Source: Streptomyces sp. CB01881 (GTDB lineage Bacteria > Actinomycetota > Actinomycetes > Streptomycetales > Streptomycetaceae). Taken from it: a DNA stretch of 64,000 nucleotides. The stretch is taken from positions 8,932,506 through 8,996,505 of the forward strand of contig NZ_CP026498.1 in the NCBI RefSeq assembly GCF_002953255.1. The letters run 5' to 3'. The position numbers were made by a program, and so were the translations under genes. The notes under the pieces were generated by a model that saw only the letters and a list, made by a program, of their open reading frames with translations, ran no database searches and was not told the origin of the DNA. Positions 33,210 to 41,318 of this stretch are shown piece by piece. How positions within the stretch are numbered: the first letter of the stretch is position 1; the number at the start of each line of letters is the position of its first letter.

Positions 33210-33569
33210 GTGGACGAGGTGCCGGGCGGGACGTACCTGGCGGACTGCCGGGCGCGGGTCGCCTTCGACCTGTTGGCCAACACCTGGAGCTCGGTCGTGC
33301 TCTGGGCGCTGCGCGACGCCCCCGAACGCCCCGGCGAACTGCGGGCCCGGATCGGCGGCATCAGCGCCAAGGTCCTCACCGAGACGCTGCGCCGCCTGGA
33401 GTACAACGGCCTGGTCGTGCGCCGCAGTTACGCCGAGACCCCGCCCCGCGTCGAGTACGCGCTCACCCCGCTCGGCCGCACCCTCCTCCCGGCCCTGGAG
33501 GCGCTCGGCGCGTGGGGTTACCGGCACGGCGACGAAGTCCTGGAGGCCCAGGACCGGGCGGAAGCGTGA
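33210..33569 (+). CDS. HxlR-family winged-helix regulator
   Basis: 119 residues from GTG 33210 (GGGGAG just upstream; GTG 33219 is also possible). RARVAFDLLANTWSSVVLWALRDAPERPGELRARIGGISAKVLTETLRRLEYNGLVVRRSY is the HxlR core, then the wing and C-terminal dimer helix. The usual N-terminal Cys (in YLADCRARV) is kept, which in some HxlR proteins senses oxidants or aldehydes. It probably governed the adjacent, divergently encoded reductase, now deleted, so it may be an orphan regulator. Confidence 0.8.
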   Translation: MDEVPGGTYLADCRARVAFDLLANTWSSVVLWALRDAPERPGELRARIGGISAKVLTETLRRLEYNGLVVRRSYAETPPRVEYALTPLGRTLLPALEALGAWGYRHGDEVLEAQDRAEA

Positions 33570-33620
33570 TCCCCCGGGCGATTGCCCGCCGGCCGGTACT
33601 CGCCGCCCGGCGCCCGGCGC

Positions 33621-33971
33621 TCAGCGCTCGTCGGTGAGGCCGAGGCGCAGGTGGTCGACGTGGTAGACGGCCTGGTCGAGCAGGGCGGCGACGTGGTCGT
33701 CGTGGAGGGAGTAGACCACCGAGCGGCCGCGGCGCTCGCCGACGACCAGGCCGAGGTTGCGGAGCAGGCGGAGCTGGTGGGAGCAGGCGGACTGCTCCAT
33801 GCCGACGGCGTCGGCGAGTTCGGTGGCGGCCCGCGGGCCCTCGCGGAGCTGGGCGAGTATCAGCAGGCGGGAGGGGGTGGCGAGGGCCTGGAGCGTGCTC
33901 GCCACCTTGGCCGCGTTGGATGCGTCCAGGCGCATCTGCGGCACGGTGTTCTCGGCGGCTGCGTGTCCCAT
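33621..33971 (-). CDS. ArsR/SmtB-family metal-sensing repressor
   Basis: 116 residues. Winged-helix ArsR core: ALATPSRLLILAQLREGPRAATELADAVGMEQSACSHQLRLLRNLGLVVGERRGRSVVYSL, with recognition helix QSACSHQLRLLR. The C-terminal helix DDHVAALLDQAVYHVDHLRLG carries the acidic and His residues of the alpha5 metal site used by SmtB/CzrA/NmtR-type sensors. Metal cannot be specified; Zn, Cd, Co or Ni fit. Divergent from a metal-efflux P-type ATPase, so repression is relieved by metal. Confidence 0.88.
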   Translation of the reverse strand: MGHAAAENTVPQMRLDASNAAKVASTLQALATPSRLLILAQLREGPRAATELADAVGMEQSACSHQLRLLRNLGLVVGERRGRSVVYSLHDDHVAALLDQAVYHVDHLRLGLTDER

Positions 33972-34013
33972 GGGGGCATCCTACGGGGCGGGTGCCGGGC
34001 GGGACGGGCACAC

Positions 34014-34037
34014 ATGAACGAATGAAAGTGTGTTCAT
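34014..34037. promoter_or_regulatory. ArsR/SmtB operator
   Basis: ATGAAC (34014-34019) and GTTCAT (34032-34037) enclose an inner inverted repeat ATGAA-N6-TTCAT (34022-34037). The site lies between the divergent repressor and ATPase genes, overlapping a TATGGT-like -10. Confidence 0.65.
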
Positions 34038-34059
34038 ATGTTCCTGTATGGTGGCGCCC

Positions 34060-36030
34060 ATGTCCGCCACCGTGCTCACCCGACCGCCGGCCCCCACCGC
34101 AGCCGCGACACCACAGCCGCGCCGCACCCGGGTACTGGCCCTGCCCGAGGCGCGCTGGGCGGCCGCCGCCACGGCCGCCTTCCTGGCCGCCCTCGTCGTG
34201 CAGCTCGTCGGCGGACCGGGCTGGATGTCCGGGGCGCTGTACGCCGTGGCCTACCTGGCCGGCGGCTGGGAGCCGGCCTGGGCCGGGTTGCAGGCACTGC
34301 GCGAGCGGACCCTCGACGTCGACCTGCTGATGGTGGTGGCCGCGATCGGCGCCGTCGCGATCGGCCAGGTGCTGGACGGCGCCCTGCTGATCGTGATCTT
34401 CGCGACCAGCGGCGCCCTGGAGGCGCTCGCCACCGCCCGCACCGCCGACTCCGTCCGCGGCCTGCTCGACCTCGCCCCCGCCACCGCCTGCCGGATCGGC
34501 GCCGACGGCCGTGAGGAGACCGTGCCCACCGCCGGACTCGCCGTCGGCGACGTCGTGCTGGTCCGCCCCGGCGAGCGGGTCGGCGCCGACGGCCGCGTCC
34601 TCGACGGCGCGAGCGACGTCGACCAAGCCACCATCACCGGCGAGCCGCTGCCCGTCGCCAGGACCGCCGGGGACGAGGTGTACGCGGGCACGCTCAACGG
34701 CACGGGCGCGCTGCGCGTCCGGGTCGGACGGGACGCCGCCGACACCGTGATCGCCCGGATCGTCGCCCTGGTCGAGGAGGCCTCGGAGACCAAGGCGCCC
34801 ACCCAGCTCTTCATCGAGAAGGTCGAACAGCGCTACGCCGCCGCCCTGGTGACCGCGACCCTGCTGCTCTTCGCCGTCCCGCTCGCCTTCGGCGGCGAAC
34901 TGACCGGCACCCTGCTGCGCGCCATGACCTTCATGATCGTCGCCTCGCCGTGCGCCGTGGTGCTGGCCACCATGCCCCCGCTGCTCTCCGCGATCGCCAA
35001 CGCCGGCCGGCACGGCGTGCTGGTCAAGTCGGCGGTGGTGATGGAGCGGCTGGGCCAGGTCGACACCGTCGCCCTCGACAAGACCGGCACCCTCACCGAG
35101 GGAACGCCCCGGGTCACCGAGGTGCTCCCGCTGGCCGGTCCCGGGGAGGAGCGGCCGACGGAGGACGAGCTGCTCGCCCTCGCGGCCGCCGCCGAGCACC
35201 CCAGCGAGCACCCGCTGGCCCGCGCCGTGGTCGCCGCCGCACGCGAGCGCGGCCTCGCGGTGCCCGCGGCCGACGGGTTCACCTCCACCCCGGGCGTCGG
35301 CGTCCGGGCGGTGGTCGGCGCAGCGGTGGTCGCGGTCGGCGCACCCGGCCCGTACCGGACGCACCCCGCCGTCACCGGACTGGAGGAGGCCGGCCGTACC
35401 GCCGTCCTGGTCCTGCGCGACAGCGAACCGGTCGGCGTGCTCGGCCTCGCCGACCGCCCGCGCGAGCAGGCCGCCACCGCCGTCCGCGGCCTGGCCGCGC
35501 TCACCGGCCGCCCGCCGGTCCTGCTCACCGGCGACAACCAGCGCGCCGCCGACCGCCTCGCCCGGGAGGTCGGCCTGACCGAGGTCCGCGGCGGGCTGCT
35601 GCCGCACGACAAGCTGACCGCGGTCCGCGAGCTCGCCGACGGCGGACGCCGGGTGCTGATGGTCGGCGACGGCGTCAACGACGCACCCGCGCTGGCCGCC
35701 GCGCACACCGGCATCGCGATGGGCCGGGCCGGCTCTGACCTCGCCCTGGAGACCGCCGACGCGGTCGTGGTGCGCGACGAACTGACCGCCGTCCCGGCGG
35801 TGGTGGCGCTCTCCCGGCGGGCCCGCCGGCTGGTCGTCCAGAACCTCGTGATCGCCGGAGCGTTCATCACCGTGCTGGTGGTCTGGGACCTGGCAGGTAC
35901 GCTGCCGTTGCCGCTCGGCGTCGCCGGGCACGAGGGCTCCACCGTGATCGTCGGCCTCAACGGCCTTCGGCTGCTGCGCGAACGCGCGTGGCGGCGGGCC
36001 CTGCCGAACGAGGAGGGGGAGACACGATGA
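34060..36030 (+). CDS. P1B-type heavy-metal-translocating ATPase
   Basis: 656 residues from ATG 34060. Phosphorylation motif DKTGTLTEG (D about 340), actuator TITGEPLPV, hinge GDGVNDAPAL, HP motif EHPSEHPLARA, and the transmembrane metal motif SPC in IVASPCAVVLA. No N-terminal CxxC metal-binding domain. The SPC motif fits Zn/Cd/Co-type export, not a CPC copper pump, though specificity also depends on later helices. Likely detoxifying efflux, controlled by the divergent ArsR protein. A gene for a 2Fe-2S-like protein overlaps its stop. Confidence 0.9.
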   Translation: MSATVLTRPPAPTAAATPQPRRTRVLALPEARWAAAATAAFLAALVVQLVGGPGWMSGALYAVAYLAGGWEPAWAGLQALRERTLDVDLLMVVAAIGAVAIGQVLDGALLIVIFATSGALEALATARTADSVRGLLDLAPATACRIGADGREETVPTAGLAVGDVVLVRPGERVGADGRVLDGASDVDQATITGEPLPVARTAGDEVYAGTLNGTGALRVRVGRDAADTVIARIVALVEEASETKAPTQLFIEKVEQRYAAALVTATLLLFAVPLAFGGELTGTLLRAMTFMIVASPCAVVLATMPPLLSAIANAGRHGVLVKSAVVMERLGQVDTVALDKTGTLTEGTPRVTEVLPLAGPGEERPTEDELLALAAAAEHPSEHPLARAVVAAARERGLAVPAADGFTSTPGVGVRAVVGAAVVAVGAPGPYRTHPAVTGLEEAGRTAVLVLRDSEPVGVLGLADRPREQAATAVRGLAALTGRPPVLLTGDNQRAADRLAREVGLTEVRGGLLPHDKLTAVRELADGGRRVLMVGDGVNDAPALAAAHTGIAMGRAGSDLALETADAVVVRDELTAVPAVVALSRRARRLVVQNLVIAGAFITVLVVWDLAGTLPLPLGVAGHEGSTVIVGLNGLRLLRERAWRRALPNEEGETR

Positions 36031-36449
36031 GCCGTCGGGACCGTGAGCGCGGCGGGCAGGCCTCCGGCGCGCGGGGGCCCGCCGCCCCGGTGACCGTCAC
36101 CGTCTGCCGGGGCTGCTGCTGCGGCACCCAGGAGAAGCACCCCGGCGTCGACCACGCCGGCCAGTACGAGCGGCTGCGCGAGGCCGTCGGCCCGGCGGGC
36201 AGGGTCCGGGCCGTCAAGTGCCTGGACGTGTGCGCGCACTCCAACGTCGTCGTGGTCGGCCCCTCCAGCGAGGGCCGCGCGGCGGGCGGCCGTCCGGTCT
36301 GGCTGGGCTGGGTACTGGCGGACGACATGGTCGAGGAGATAGCCGAGTGGGTGCACGCCGGCGGCCCCGGCCTGGCCGATCCGCCGGGGCTGCTCGACCT
36401 CCAGCAGATCAGCGTCTCCCGCCGCGTCCGCGACGGCCTGCCCGGCTGA
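36027..36449 (+). CDS. Thioredoxin-like [2Fe-2S] ferredoxin-fold protein
   Basis: 140 residues, ATG overlapping the ATPase stop by 4 nt (ATGA), so coupled. Cys-rich N-terminal VCRGCCCGTQEKHPG and a second site KCLDVCAHSNVVVV, the four-Cys spacing of thioredoxin-like 2Fe-2S ferredoxins (NuoE/CbiW-like). The extra cysteines could bind the exported metal instead. Position makes it part of metal handling: chaperone, redox partner or storage. Soluble. Function inferred from context. Confidence 0.7.
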   Translation: MSRRDRERGGQASGARGPAAPVTVTVCRGCCCGTQEKHPGVDHAGQYERLREAVGPAGRVRAVKCLDVCAHSNVVVVGPSSEGRAAGGRPVWLGWVLADDMVEEIAEWVHAGGPGLADPPGLLDLQQISVSRRVRDGLPG

Positions 36450-36596
36450 GGCCGGTCTCCGCGGCCCGGCCGCGGAGCCGGACCGGCGGACCGTTGGGCG
36501 GCCGTCCGCCGACCGCGGCACGCTCCTCGGCGGTCCGCGCGGCGGGCCGGGGCACTACCATTTCCTGGGGCGCCCCGGCTTGGGAGGAAAGACGAC

Positions 36597-36848
36597 GTGA
36601 CCACGGTCTGCCGTATCTGCGCGGGCACCGGCCGCACCGCCGGTCTCAGCTGCCGCACCTGCCAGGGCACCGGCACCACCGAGGTCGGCGGCGGGGGCGG
36701 CAACTGCTTCCTCTGCGACGGCACGGGCGTCTACGTCCGCTACCGGGTCGACGCCGCCGGCGCCAAGCACGCCTACCGCGACGAGATCTGCCGCACCTGC
36801 GACGGCACCGGCAACCGCGCCCCCTCCACCTGGGACGAGGCCTCCTGA
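36597..36848 (+). CDS. Stand-alone DnaJ-type Cys-rich zinc-finger protein
   Basis: 83 residues from GTG (GGAGGA 9 nt upstream). Four CxxCxGTG motifs (CRICAGTG, CRTCQGTG, CFLCDGTG, CRTCDGTG) in order, exactly the DnaJ zinc-finger set that forms two zinc sites, but with no J domain or substrate-binding domain. Such isolated domains may be protein-disulfide/chaperone-like or metal-binding. It follows the metal operon after 147 nt with its own ribosome site. Confidence 0.75.
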   Translation: MTTVCRICAGTGRTAGLSCRTCQGTGTTEVGGGGGNCFLCDGTGVYVRYRVDAAGAKHAYRDEICRTCDGTGNRAPSTWDEAS

Positions 36849-37190
36849 CCGTCCGGCCGTCCGGCGGTGTGGCCGCCCCCGCCTTCCGGGCACCCTGCCT
36901 TCCGGGCCCCGGCGGTGTGGCCGTCCGGGCGTCCGCACCACCGCCCGTCCGCATTACCGTCCGTCCGCACCGCCACCGTCCGTCCGGCGCCTGACGGTGT
37001 GACTCCTGACCGGCCGGCACGTGCGGGTGCATCAGGGCCGGTGGGAGGGCGGATGATCGCGTCCGGTCCGCACACGCACCGAGGCTTTGCCGAAGCATGG
37101 TCGAACATTGGCGTTCGACTGACCGGCGCGCCGGTGCTCGTTCACCGCACGTCCGTGTCCGGTCCACGCTCCGCTGGAAGAGTCCCGCCC
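36849..37190. other. Intergenic region with CCGTCCG repeats
   Basis: No gene seen. About 36850-37000 is a run of CCGTCCG and CGGTGTGGCCG near-repeats on both strands, likely secondary structure. GTTCACC at 37140-37146 (PHO-box half site) precedes the phosphatase gene. Confidence 0.5.
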
Positions 37191-38858
37191 ATGGATATCC
37201 CCAACATGGGCGTGCCCGCGAAGCTCGCCGACCGCATGAGCATGGCCGAGCAGCACGAGTACCTGCGGGCCCGTTTCTCCCGCCGCCGGATGCTGCGCAC
37301 CGGCGCCGTCACCGTCGGCGCGCTGGCCGTGGGCGGTGCGCTGGGCAGCGGCACCGCGACCGCCGCGCCGGCCTCCCCGCAGCTGCTGACGGGCGGTGTG
37401 ACCGACGGCGTCGACGGCTCGCTGGTCGCCCCGATCGGCCGTCACCTCGCCTTCGGCCCCGAGCCGGACACCCAGTTCCGGGTCTCCTGGCAGGTCCCGG
37501 CCCCGGTGAAGAAGCCGTTCCTGCGCTACGGCAAGCACCCGTGGGACCTCAGCCACAAGGTCCAGGCCGAGGTGCGCGCCCTGCACACCCCCGCGCTGAC
37601 CCCGACCGGCCAGCCGGTGGACCAGTACTACCTGCACGTGGCGCTGGAGGACCTCCAGCCCGACACCACGTACTACTACGGTGTCGGCCACCAGGGCTTC
37701 GACCCCGCCTCGCAGCAGGCGATCTCCACCCTCAACACCTTCCGCACCGCGCCCTCGCGCGACCACCGCTGGGGCAAGGTGTACGAGCCGTTCACCTTCA
37801 CCGCCTTCGGCGACCAGGGCGTCAGCTCGCACGCGGCCGGCAACGACCACATCATCCTGGCCCAGAACCCGGCCTTCCACCTGCACGCCGGCGACATCTG
37901 CTACGCCGACCCGGCCGGCTCCGGCACCGACCCCGACAAGTCGGTCTACAACGCCCGTACCTGGGACGACTTCCTGGTGCAGACCGAGACGGTCGCGTCG
38001 AAGGTGCCGTGGATGGTCTCCTACGGCAACCACGACATGGAGGCCTGGTACTCGCACAACGGCTACGGCGGCGAGAACACCCGGTTCTACCTGCCGGACA
38101 ACGGCCCGGACCCGCGGACCGTCCCCGGCGTCTACTCCTTCCGCTACAAGAACGTCGGTGTCATCTCGCTGGACGCCAACGACGTCTCCTACGAGATCCC
38201 GGTCAACCTGGGGATCTCGGCGGGCAAGCAGACCTCGTGGCTGCAGCGCACCCTCAAGGACCTGCGCAACGACGAGACCATCGACTTCATCGTGGTCTTC
38301 TTCCACCACTGCGCCTTCTCCACCACCCACCAGCACGCCTCCGAGGGCGGTGTCCGCGAGGCGTGGGTGCCGCTGTTCGAGAAGTACCGGGTCGACCTGG
38401 TCATCAACGGTCACAACCACGTCTACGAGCGCACCGACGCGATCCTCGGCAACAAGGTCTCCAAGGCGGTGCCGAGCGGCGCCACCATCGAGCCCGCCAC
38501 CGACGGCGTCGTCTACGTGACGGCGGGCGCGGCCGGCCGGAGCCTGTACCGCTTCGACGCCCCGGACACCTACGAGGGCCACGAGAAGCGCCTCGACTCG
38601 GTGGAGACCTACCACTTCGCCAAGGGCGGCGTGAAGGTCACCGAGACGGTCGAGTGGTCGCGGGTCCGCTACACCGGCTACTCCTTCATCAAGGTCGACG
38701 TCACCCCGGCCCACCTGGGCCAGAAGTCGTCCATGAAGGTCACCGCACTGGCCGAGGACGGCACGCAGGTCGACCACTACACGGTCCTGCGCAAGGTCGG
38801 CGAGGGCTGGGACGGCAAGACGGACGACGACGGCGAGGGCGGCGGCTGGGGCTGGTAA
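37191..38858 (+). CDS. Tat-exported purple-acid-phosphatase-like metallophosphoesterase
   Basis: 555 residues from ATG 37191 (GGAAGAG upstream). N-terminus has a twin-arginine motif SRRRMLR followed by a hydrophobic stretch and an A-x-A site, so Tat export is probable. Fibronectin-III-like domain (about 95-190), then the calcineurin-like core: GDQG, HAGDICYAD, YGNHDME, FHHCAFS, NGHNHVYER, supplying the two-metal ligands. Likely secreted phosphatase. Single gene; candidate phosphate-starvation gene by its GTTCACC site. Confidence 0.85.
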   Translation: MDIPNMGVPAKLADRMSMAEQHEYLRARFSRRRMLRTGAVTVGALAVGGALGSGTATAAPASPQLLTGGVTDGVDGSLVAPIGRHLAFGPEPDTQFRVSWQVPAPVKKPFLRYGKHPWDLSHKVQAEVRALHTPALTPTGQPVDQYYLHVALEDLQPDTTYYYGVGHQGFDPASQQAISTLNTFRTAPSRDHRWGKVYEPFTFTAFGDQGVSSHAAGNDHIILAQNPAFHLHAGDICYADPAGSGTDPDKSVYNARTWDDFLVQTETVASKVPWMVSYGNHDMEAWYSHNGYGGENTRFYLPDNGPDPRTVPGVYSFRYKNVGVISLDANDVSYEIPVNLGISAGKQTSWLQRTLKDLRNDETIDFIVVFFHHCAFSTTHQHASEGGVREAWVPLFEKYRVDLVINGHNHVYERTDAILGNKVSKAVPSGATIEPATDGVVYVTAGAAGRSLYRFDAPDTYEGHEKRLDSVETYHFAKGGVKVTETVEWSRVRYTGYSFIKVDVTPAHLGQKSSMKVTALAEDGTQVDHYTVLRKVGEGWDGKTDDDGEGGGWGW

Positions 38859-38916
38859 CGGACCGCGCCCGGAAGGCGCTCCGGCGCGCCCCTGCTCCGG
38901 CGCGCCCCTGCTCCGA

Positions 38917-38952
38917 CGACGGCCCGGCCGGGACTCCCCGGCCGGGCCGTCG
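38917..38952. terminator. Bidirectional terminator
   Basis: Perfect 16-bp stem CGACGGCCCGGCCGGG/CCCGGCCGGGCCGTCG with a 4-nt loop between convergent genes. Just upstream a 16-nt unit CTCCGGCGCGCCCCTG is repeated in tandem (38878-38910). Confidence 0.85.
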
Positions 38953-38959
38953 CGCGTCG

Positions 38960-39442
38960 TCAGAGGGCGGCCAGCTGCTCCGCGAGGGTGTCGCTGTGCT
39001 GGAAGGTCAGCCCGGCCAGCGCGACGTGCTTCCACCGCACCGTGCCGTCGGAGTCCAGGACGAACACCGACCGGCGCAGCCCGAGCCCGGGCACCGCGAT
39101 GCCGTACGCGCGGACGACGGTCCGCTCCGGGTCGGCGAGCAGCGGGAAACCCAGACGGTGCTTGCGGGCGAACTGCTCGTGGCAGTCCAGCCCCTGGGGG
39201 CTGATGCCCCACACGGTGGCGCCGAGCCCGCGGAACCGGTCCAGGTCGGAGCTGTACGAGCAGAGCTGTTTCGTGCAGACGGGGGTGTCGTCGCCCGGGT
39301 AGAAGACCAGCACCAGCGGGCTGCCCTTCGCCTCGGCGAGCCGGTACTCCCGGCGTTCCGTGGTCCCGCTCTCCTCGTCCAGCAGCAGCCCGGGCAGGGT
39401 GAACCCGGGTGCCGGGGCGCCGATCTCGGGTGGTTTCGCCAT
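38960..39442 (-). CDS. Peroxiredoxin (BCP/AhpC-type)
   Basis: 160 residues from ATG 39442. Thioredoxin-fold peroxidase with DDTPVCTKQLCSYSSD: peroxidatic Cys56 in the PxxxTxxC context and a candidate resolving Cys61 five residues on, as in BCP-type enzymes. Reduces hydroperoxides in the cytoplasm using a thiol donor. Upstream lies a shared divergent promoter region with the sugar-binding protein gene. Confidence 0.88.
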   Translation of the reverse strand: MAKPPEIGAPAPGFTLPGLLLDEESGTTERREYRLAEAKGSPLVLVFYPGDDTPVCTKQLCSYSSDLDRFRGLGATVWGISPQGLDCHEQFARKHRLGFPLLADPERTVVRAYGIAVPGLGLRRSVFVLDSDGTVRWKHVALAGLTFQHSDTLAEQLAAL

Positions 39443-39748
39443 GGTCGTCCCGTCCTTCGCAAGCGGCAGCGCGGTCGCCGCCCACCCTATGGCCGCCCGG
39501 CCCGGGCCCGCCCACCCCGTCGTCGTCCGCCGGATCCTCTCCAATGCCCCTTCCACGTTGAAGAATTGACATCGATGCGTGGTGATGTCATGTCTGTCGT
39601 GCAACGATGTCCGCCAAGTCTTCACTTCATAACGAATCGAGCAGCCCGATAACGAGTTGTCCCTTCGGTTATTGACGTGGGCCCCGGGTGCGGCTTGACT
39701 CCGTCCTCTGCCGCAACGCCGCGGCGCAGTCAGGAGGCAACCCCCACC
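39443..39748. promoter_or_regulatory. Divergent promoter region with inverted repeat
   Basis: TGACATC (39567-39573) and GATGTCA (39584-39590) form a perfect 7-bp inverted repeat with 10-nt spacer in an AT-rich patch between the peroxiredoxin and solute-binding-protein genes. No gene seen in the gap. Confidence 0.45.
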
Positions 39749-40858
39749 ATGAAGAGAACGACCCGGCGCGCGGCCAGAACGACCCGCTGCGTCGCCGCGG
39801 GCACGGCAGCCGTGTCGCTGGCCCTCACCCTCGCGGCCTGCGGCGGGAGCGACGCAGGGCCCCGGCCGGACGGCGTGGCGAGCACGACCGTCGGTCTGCT
39901 GCTGCCCGAAAAGGCGTCCTCCACCCGGTATGAGGCCTTCGACAAGCCGCTGATCGAGTCCACGGTGGGGTCGCTCTGCACCGGCTGCGTCGTCGACTAC
40001 GCCAATGCGGACGGCAACGAGGCCGCCCAGAAGCAGCAGTTCGACGACCTGCTGGCCAAGGGTGTCAAGGTCATCCTGCTCGACCCGGTGAACGCCAAGG
40101 TCACCGCACCCTGGGTCGAGGCCGCCGCCGCGAAGGGGGCGAAGGTCATCGCCTACGACCGGCTGGCCGAGGGCAAGGTCGCCGCGTACGTCTCCTTCGA
40201 CAACCAGCGCACCGGCGAGATCCAGGGCCAGGCCCTGCTGGAGGCGCTCGGCCCGAAGGCCTCCTCGGCCTCGGTCGTGATGATCAACGGCGCCGAGTCC
40301 GACCCCAACGCCGCGATGTTCAAGACCGGCGCGCACCGGGCGCTCGACGAGAAGGTCAAGAAGATCGTCTACGAGCAGTCCGGCGAGTGGAAGCCGGAGG
40401 TGGCCACGGCGAAGATGAACGAGGCCATCCGCACCCTCGGCAAGGACGGCTTCCAGGCCGTGTACGCCGCCAACGACGGCATGGCGGCCTCCGTCATCGA
40501 GACGCTGAAGGCGGCCGGGATCAGGAACGTCCCGGTCGGCGGGCAGGACGCCTCGCTGGACGCGGTGCGCCGGGTGCTCTCGGGCGAGCAGGCCTTCACC
40601 GTCTACAAGCCGTACAAGCCCGAGACGGACGCCGCGGGCAGCATCGCCGTTCAGCTGCTGAAGGGGATGGACATCAGCTCGTCGGTCAGCGCGGCCGTCG
40701 ACAGCGGCGGGCTGCGCATCCCCTCGCTGCTGCTCACCCCGATCGTGGTGACCAAGGCGAAGGTGCAGGCGACGGTGGTCGGCGGCGGCCTCTACAAGGC
40801 GACCGAGATCTGCACCCCGCAGTACGCGGACGCCTGCGCGGCGGCCGGCGTCAGGTAA
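39749..40858 (+). CDS. Sugar-binding lipoprotein of ABC-transporter type (XylF-like), orphan
   Basis: 369 residues from ATG 39749 with AGGAGG. Lipoprotein signal with lipobox LTLAAC (Cys31), then a periplasmic-binding-protein-I fold: VGLLLPEKASSTRYEAFDKPLIE, YANADGNEAAQKQQFDDLLAKGVKVILLDPVN, YDRLAEGKVAAYVSFDN, and AANDGMAASVIETLKAAG. This matches D-xylose-binding (XylF) proteins. No permease or ATPase gene is adjacent, so it may serve a distant system or act as a sensor. Confidence 0.85.
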   Translation: MKRTTRRAARTTRCVAAGTAAVSLALTLAACGGSDAGPRPDGVASTTVGLLLPEKASSTRYEAFDKPLIESTVGSLCTGCVVDYANADGNEAAQKQQFDDLLAKGVKVILLDPVNAKVTAPWVEAAAAKGAKVIAYDRLAEGKVAAYVSFDNQRTGEIQGQALLEALGPKASSASVVMINGAESDPNAAMFKTGAHRALDEKVKKIVYEQSGEWKPEVATAKMNEAIRTLGKDGFQAVYAANDGMAASVIETLKAAGIRNVPVGGQDASLDAVRRVLSGEQAFTVYKPYKPETDAAGSIAVQLLKGMDISSSVSAAVDSGGLRIPSLLLTPIVVTKAKVQATVVGGGLYKATEICTPQYADACAAAGVR

Positions 40859-40881
40859 CGCGGGGAGGCCTGCGGCGGGGC

Positions 40882-40920
40882 GGCCGTCCGGGTGTCCGGC
40901 GTTCCGGCACCCGGGCGGCC
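40882..40920 (+). terminator. Terminator after sugar-binding-protein gene
   Basis: Arms 40882-40899 and 40904-40920 pair with one bulge; strong GC stem. Confidence 0.65.
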
Positions 40921-40974
40921 GTCCGGCCGCGGAGCCGTCCGGCCGTGGAGCTGGCCGGTCGGTCGGTCAGTCGT

Positions 40975-41307
40975 TCAGCGCCGGGGTCCGTACATGATCA
41001 CGGCTACCCCGGCCAGGCAGATCAGCGCCCCGGCCACGTCGTAGCGGGTGGGCCGGAACCCGTCCACCACCACGCCCCAGAGCAGCGAGCCGGCCACGAA
41101 GACGCCCCCGTAGGCGGCCAGCACCCGGCCGAAGTGGCTGTCCGGCTGGAGCGCGGCGACGAAGCCGTACCCGCCGAGCAGCACCACCCCGAGCCCGGCC
41201 AGCCACCACGGCCGGGACTCGCGCACGCTCTGCCAGACCAGCCAGCAGCCGCCGATCTCGGCGAGCGCGGCGAGGGCGAACAGGGCGGCGGAGCGCAGGA
41301 CGGTCAT
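40975..41307 (-). CDS. YnfA/UPF0060 small membrane protein
   Basis: 110 residues, four hydrophobic segments. AALFALAALAEIGGCWLVWQ, YGGVFVAGSLLWGVVVDGFRPTRYDVAGALICLAGVAVIMY are characteristic of the UPF0060/YnfA family, related to SMR-type exporters. Encoded 11 nt downstream of the stop of the preceding minus-strand flavin-oxidase-like gene, so probably its operon partner. Function unknown. Confidence 0.85.
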   Translation of the reverse strand: MTVLRSAALFALAALAEIGGCWLVWQSVRESRPWWLAGLGVVLLGGYGFVAALQPDSHFGRVLAAYGGVFVAGSLLWGVVVDGFRPTRYDVAGALICLAGVAVIMYGPRR

Positions 41308-41318
41308 GGGCGCCAAGC

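Noticed and set aside
34660..34700. TGEP instead of TGES in the P-type ATPase actuator
   Set aside because: TGEP is normal among P1B-type metal pumps, so it is not a defect.
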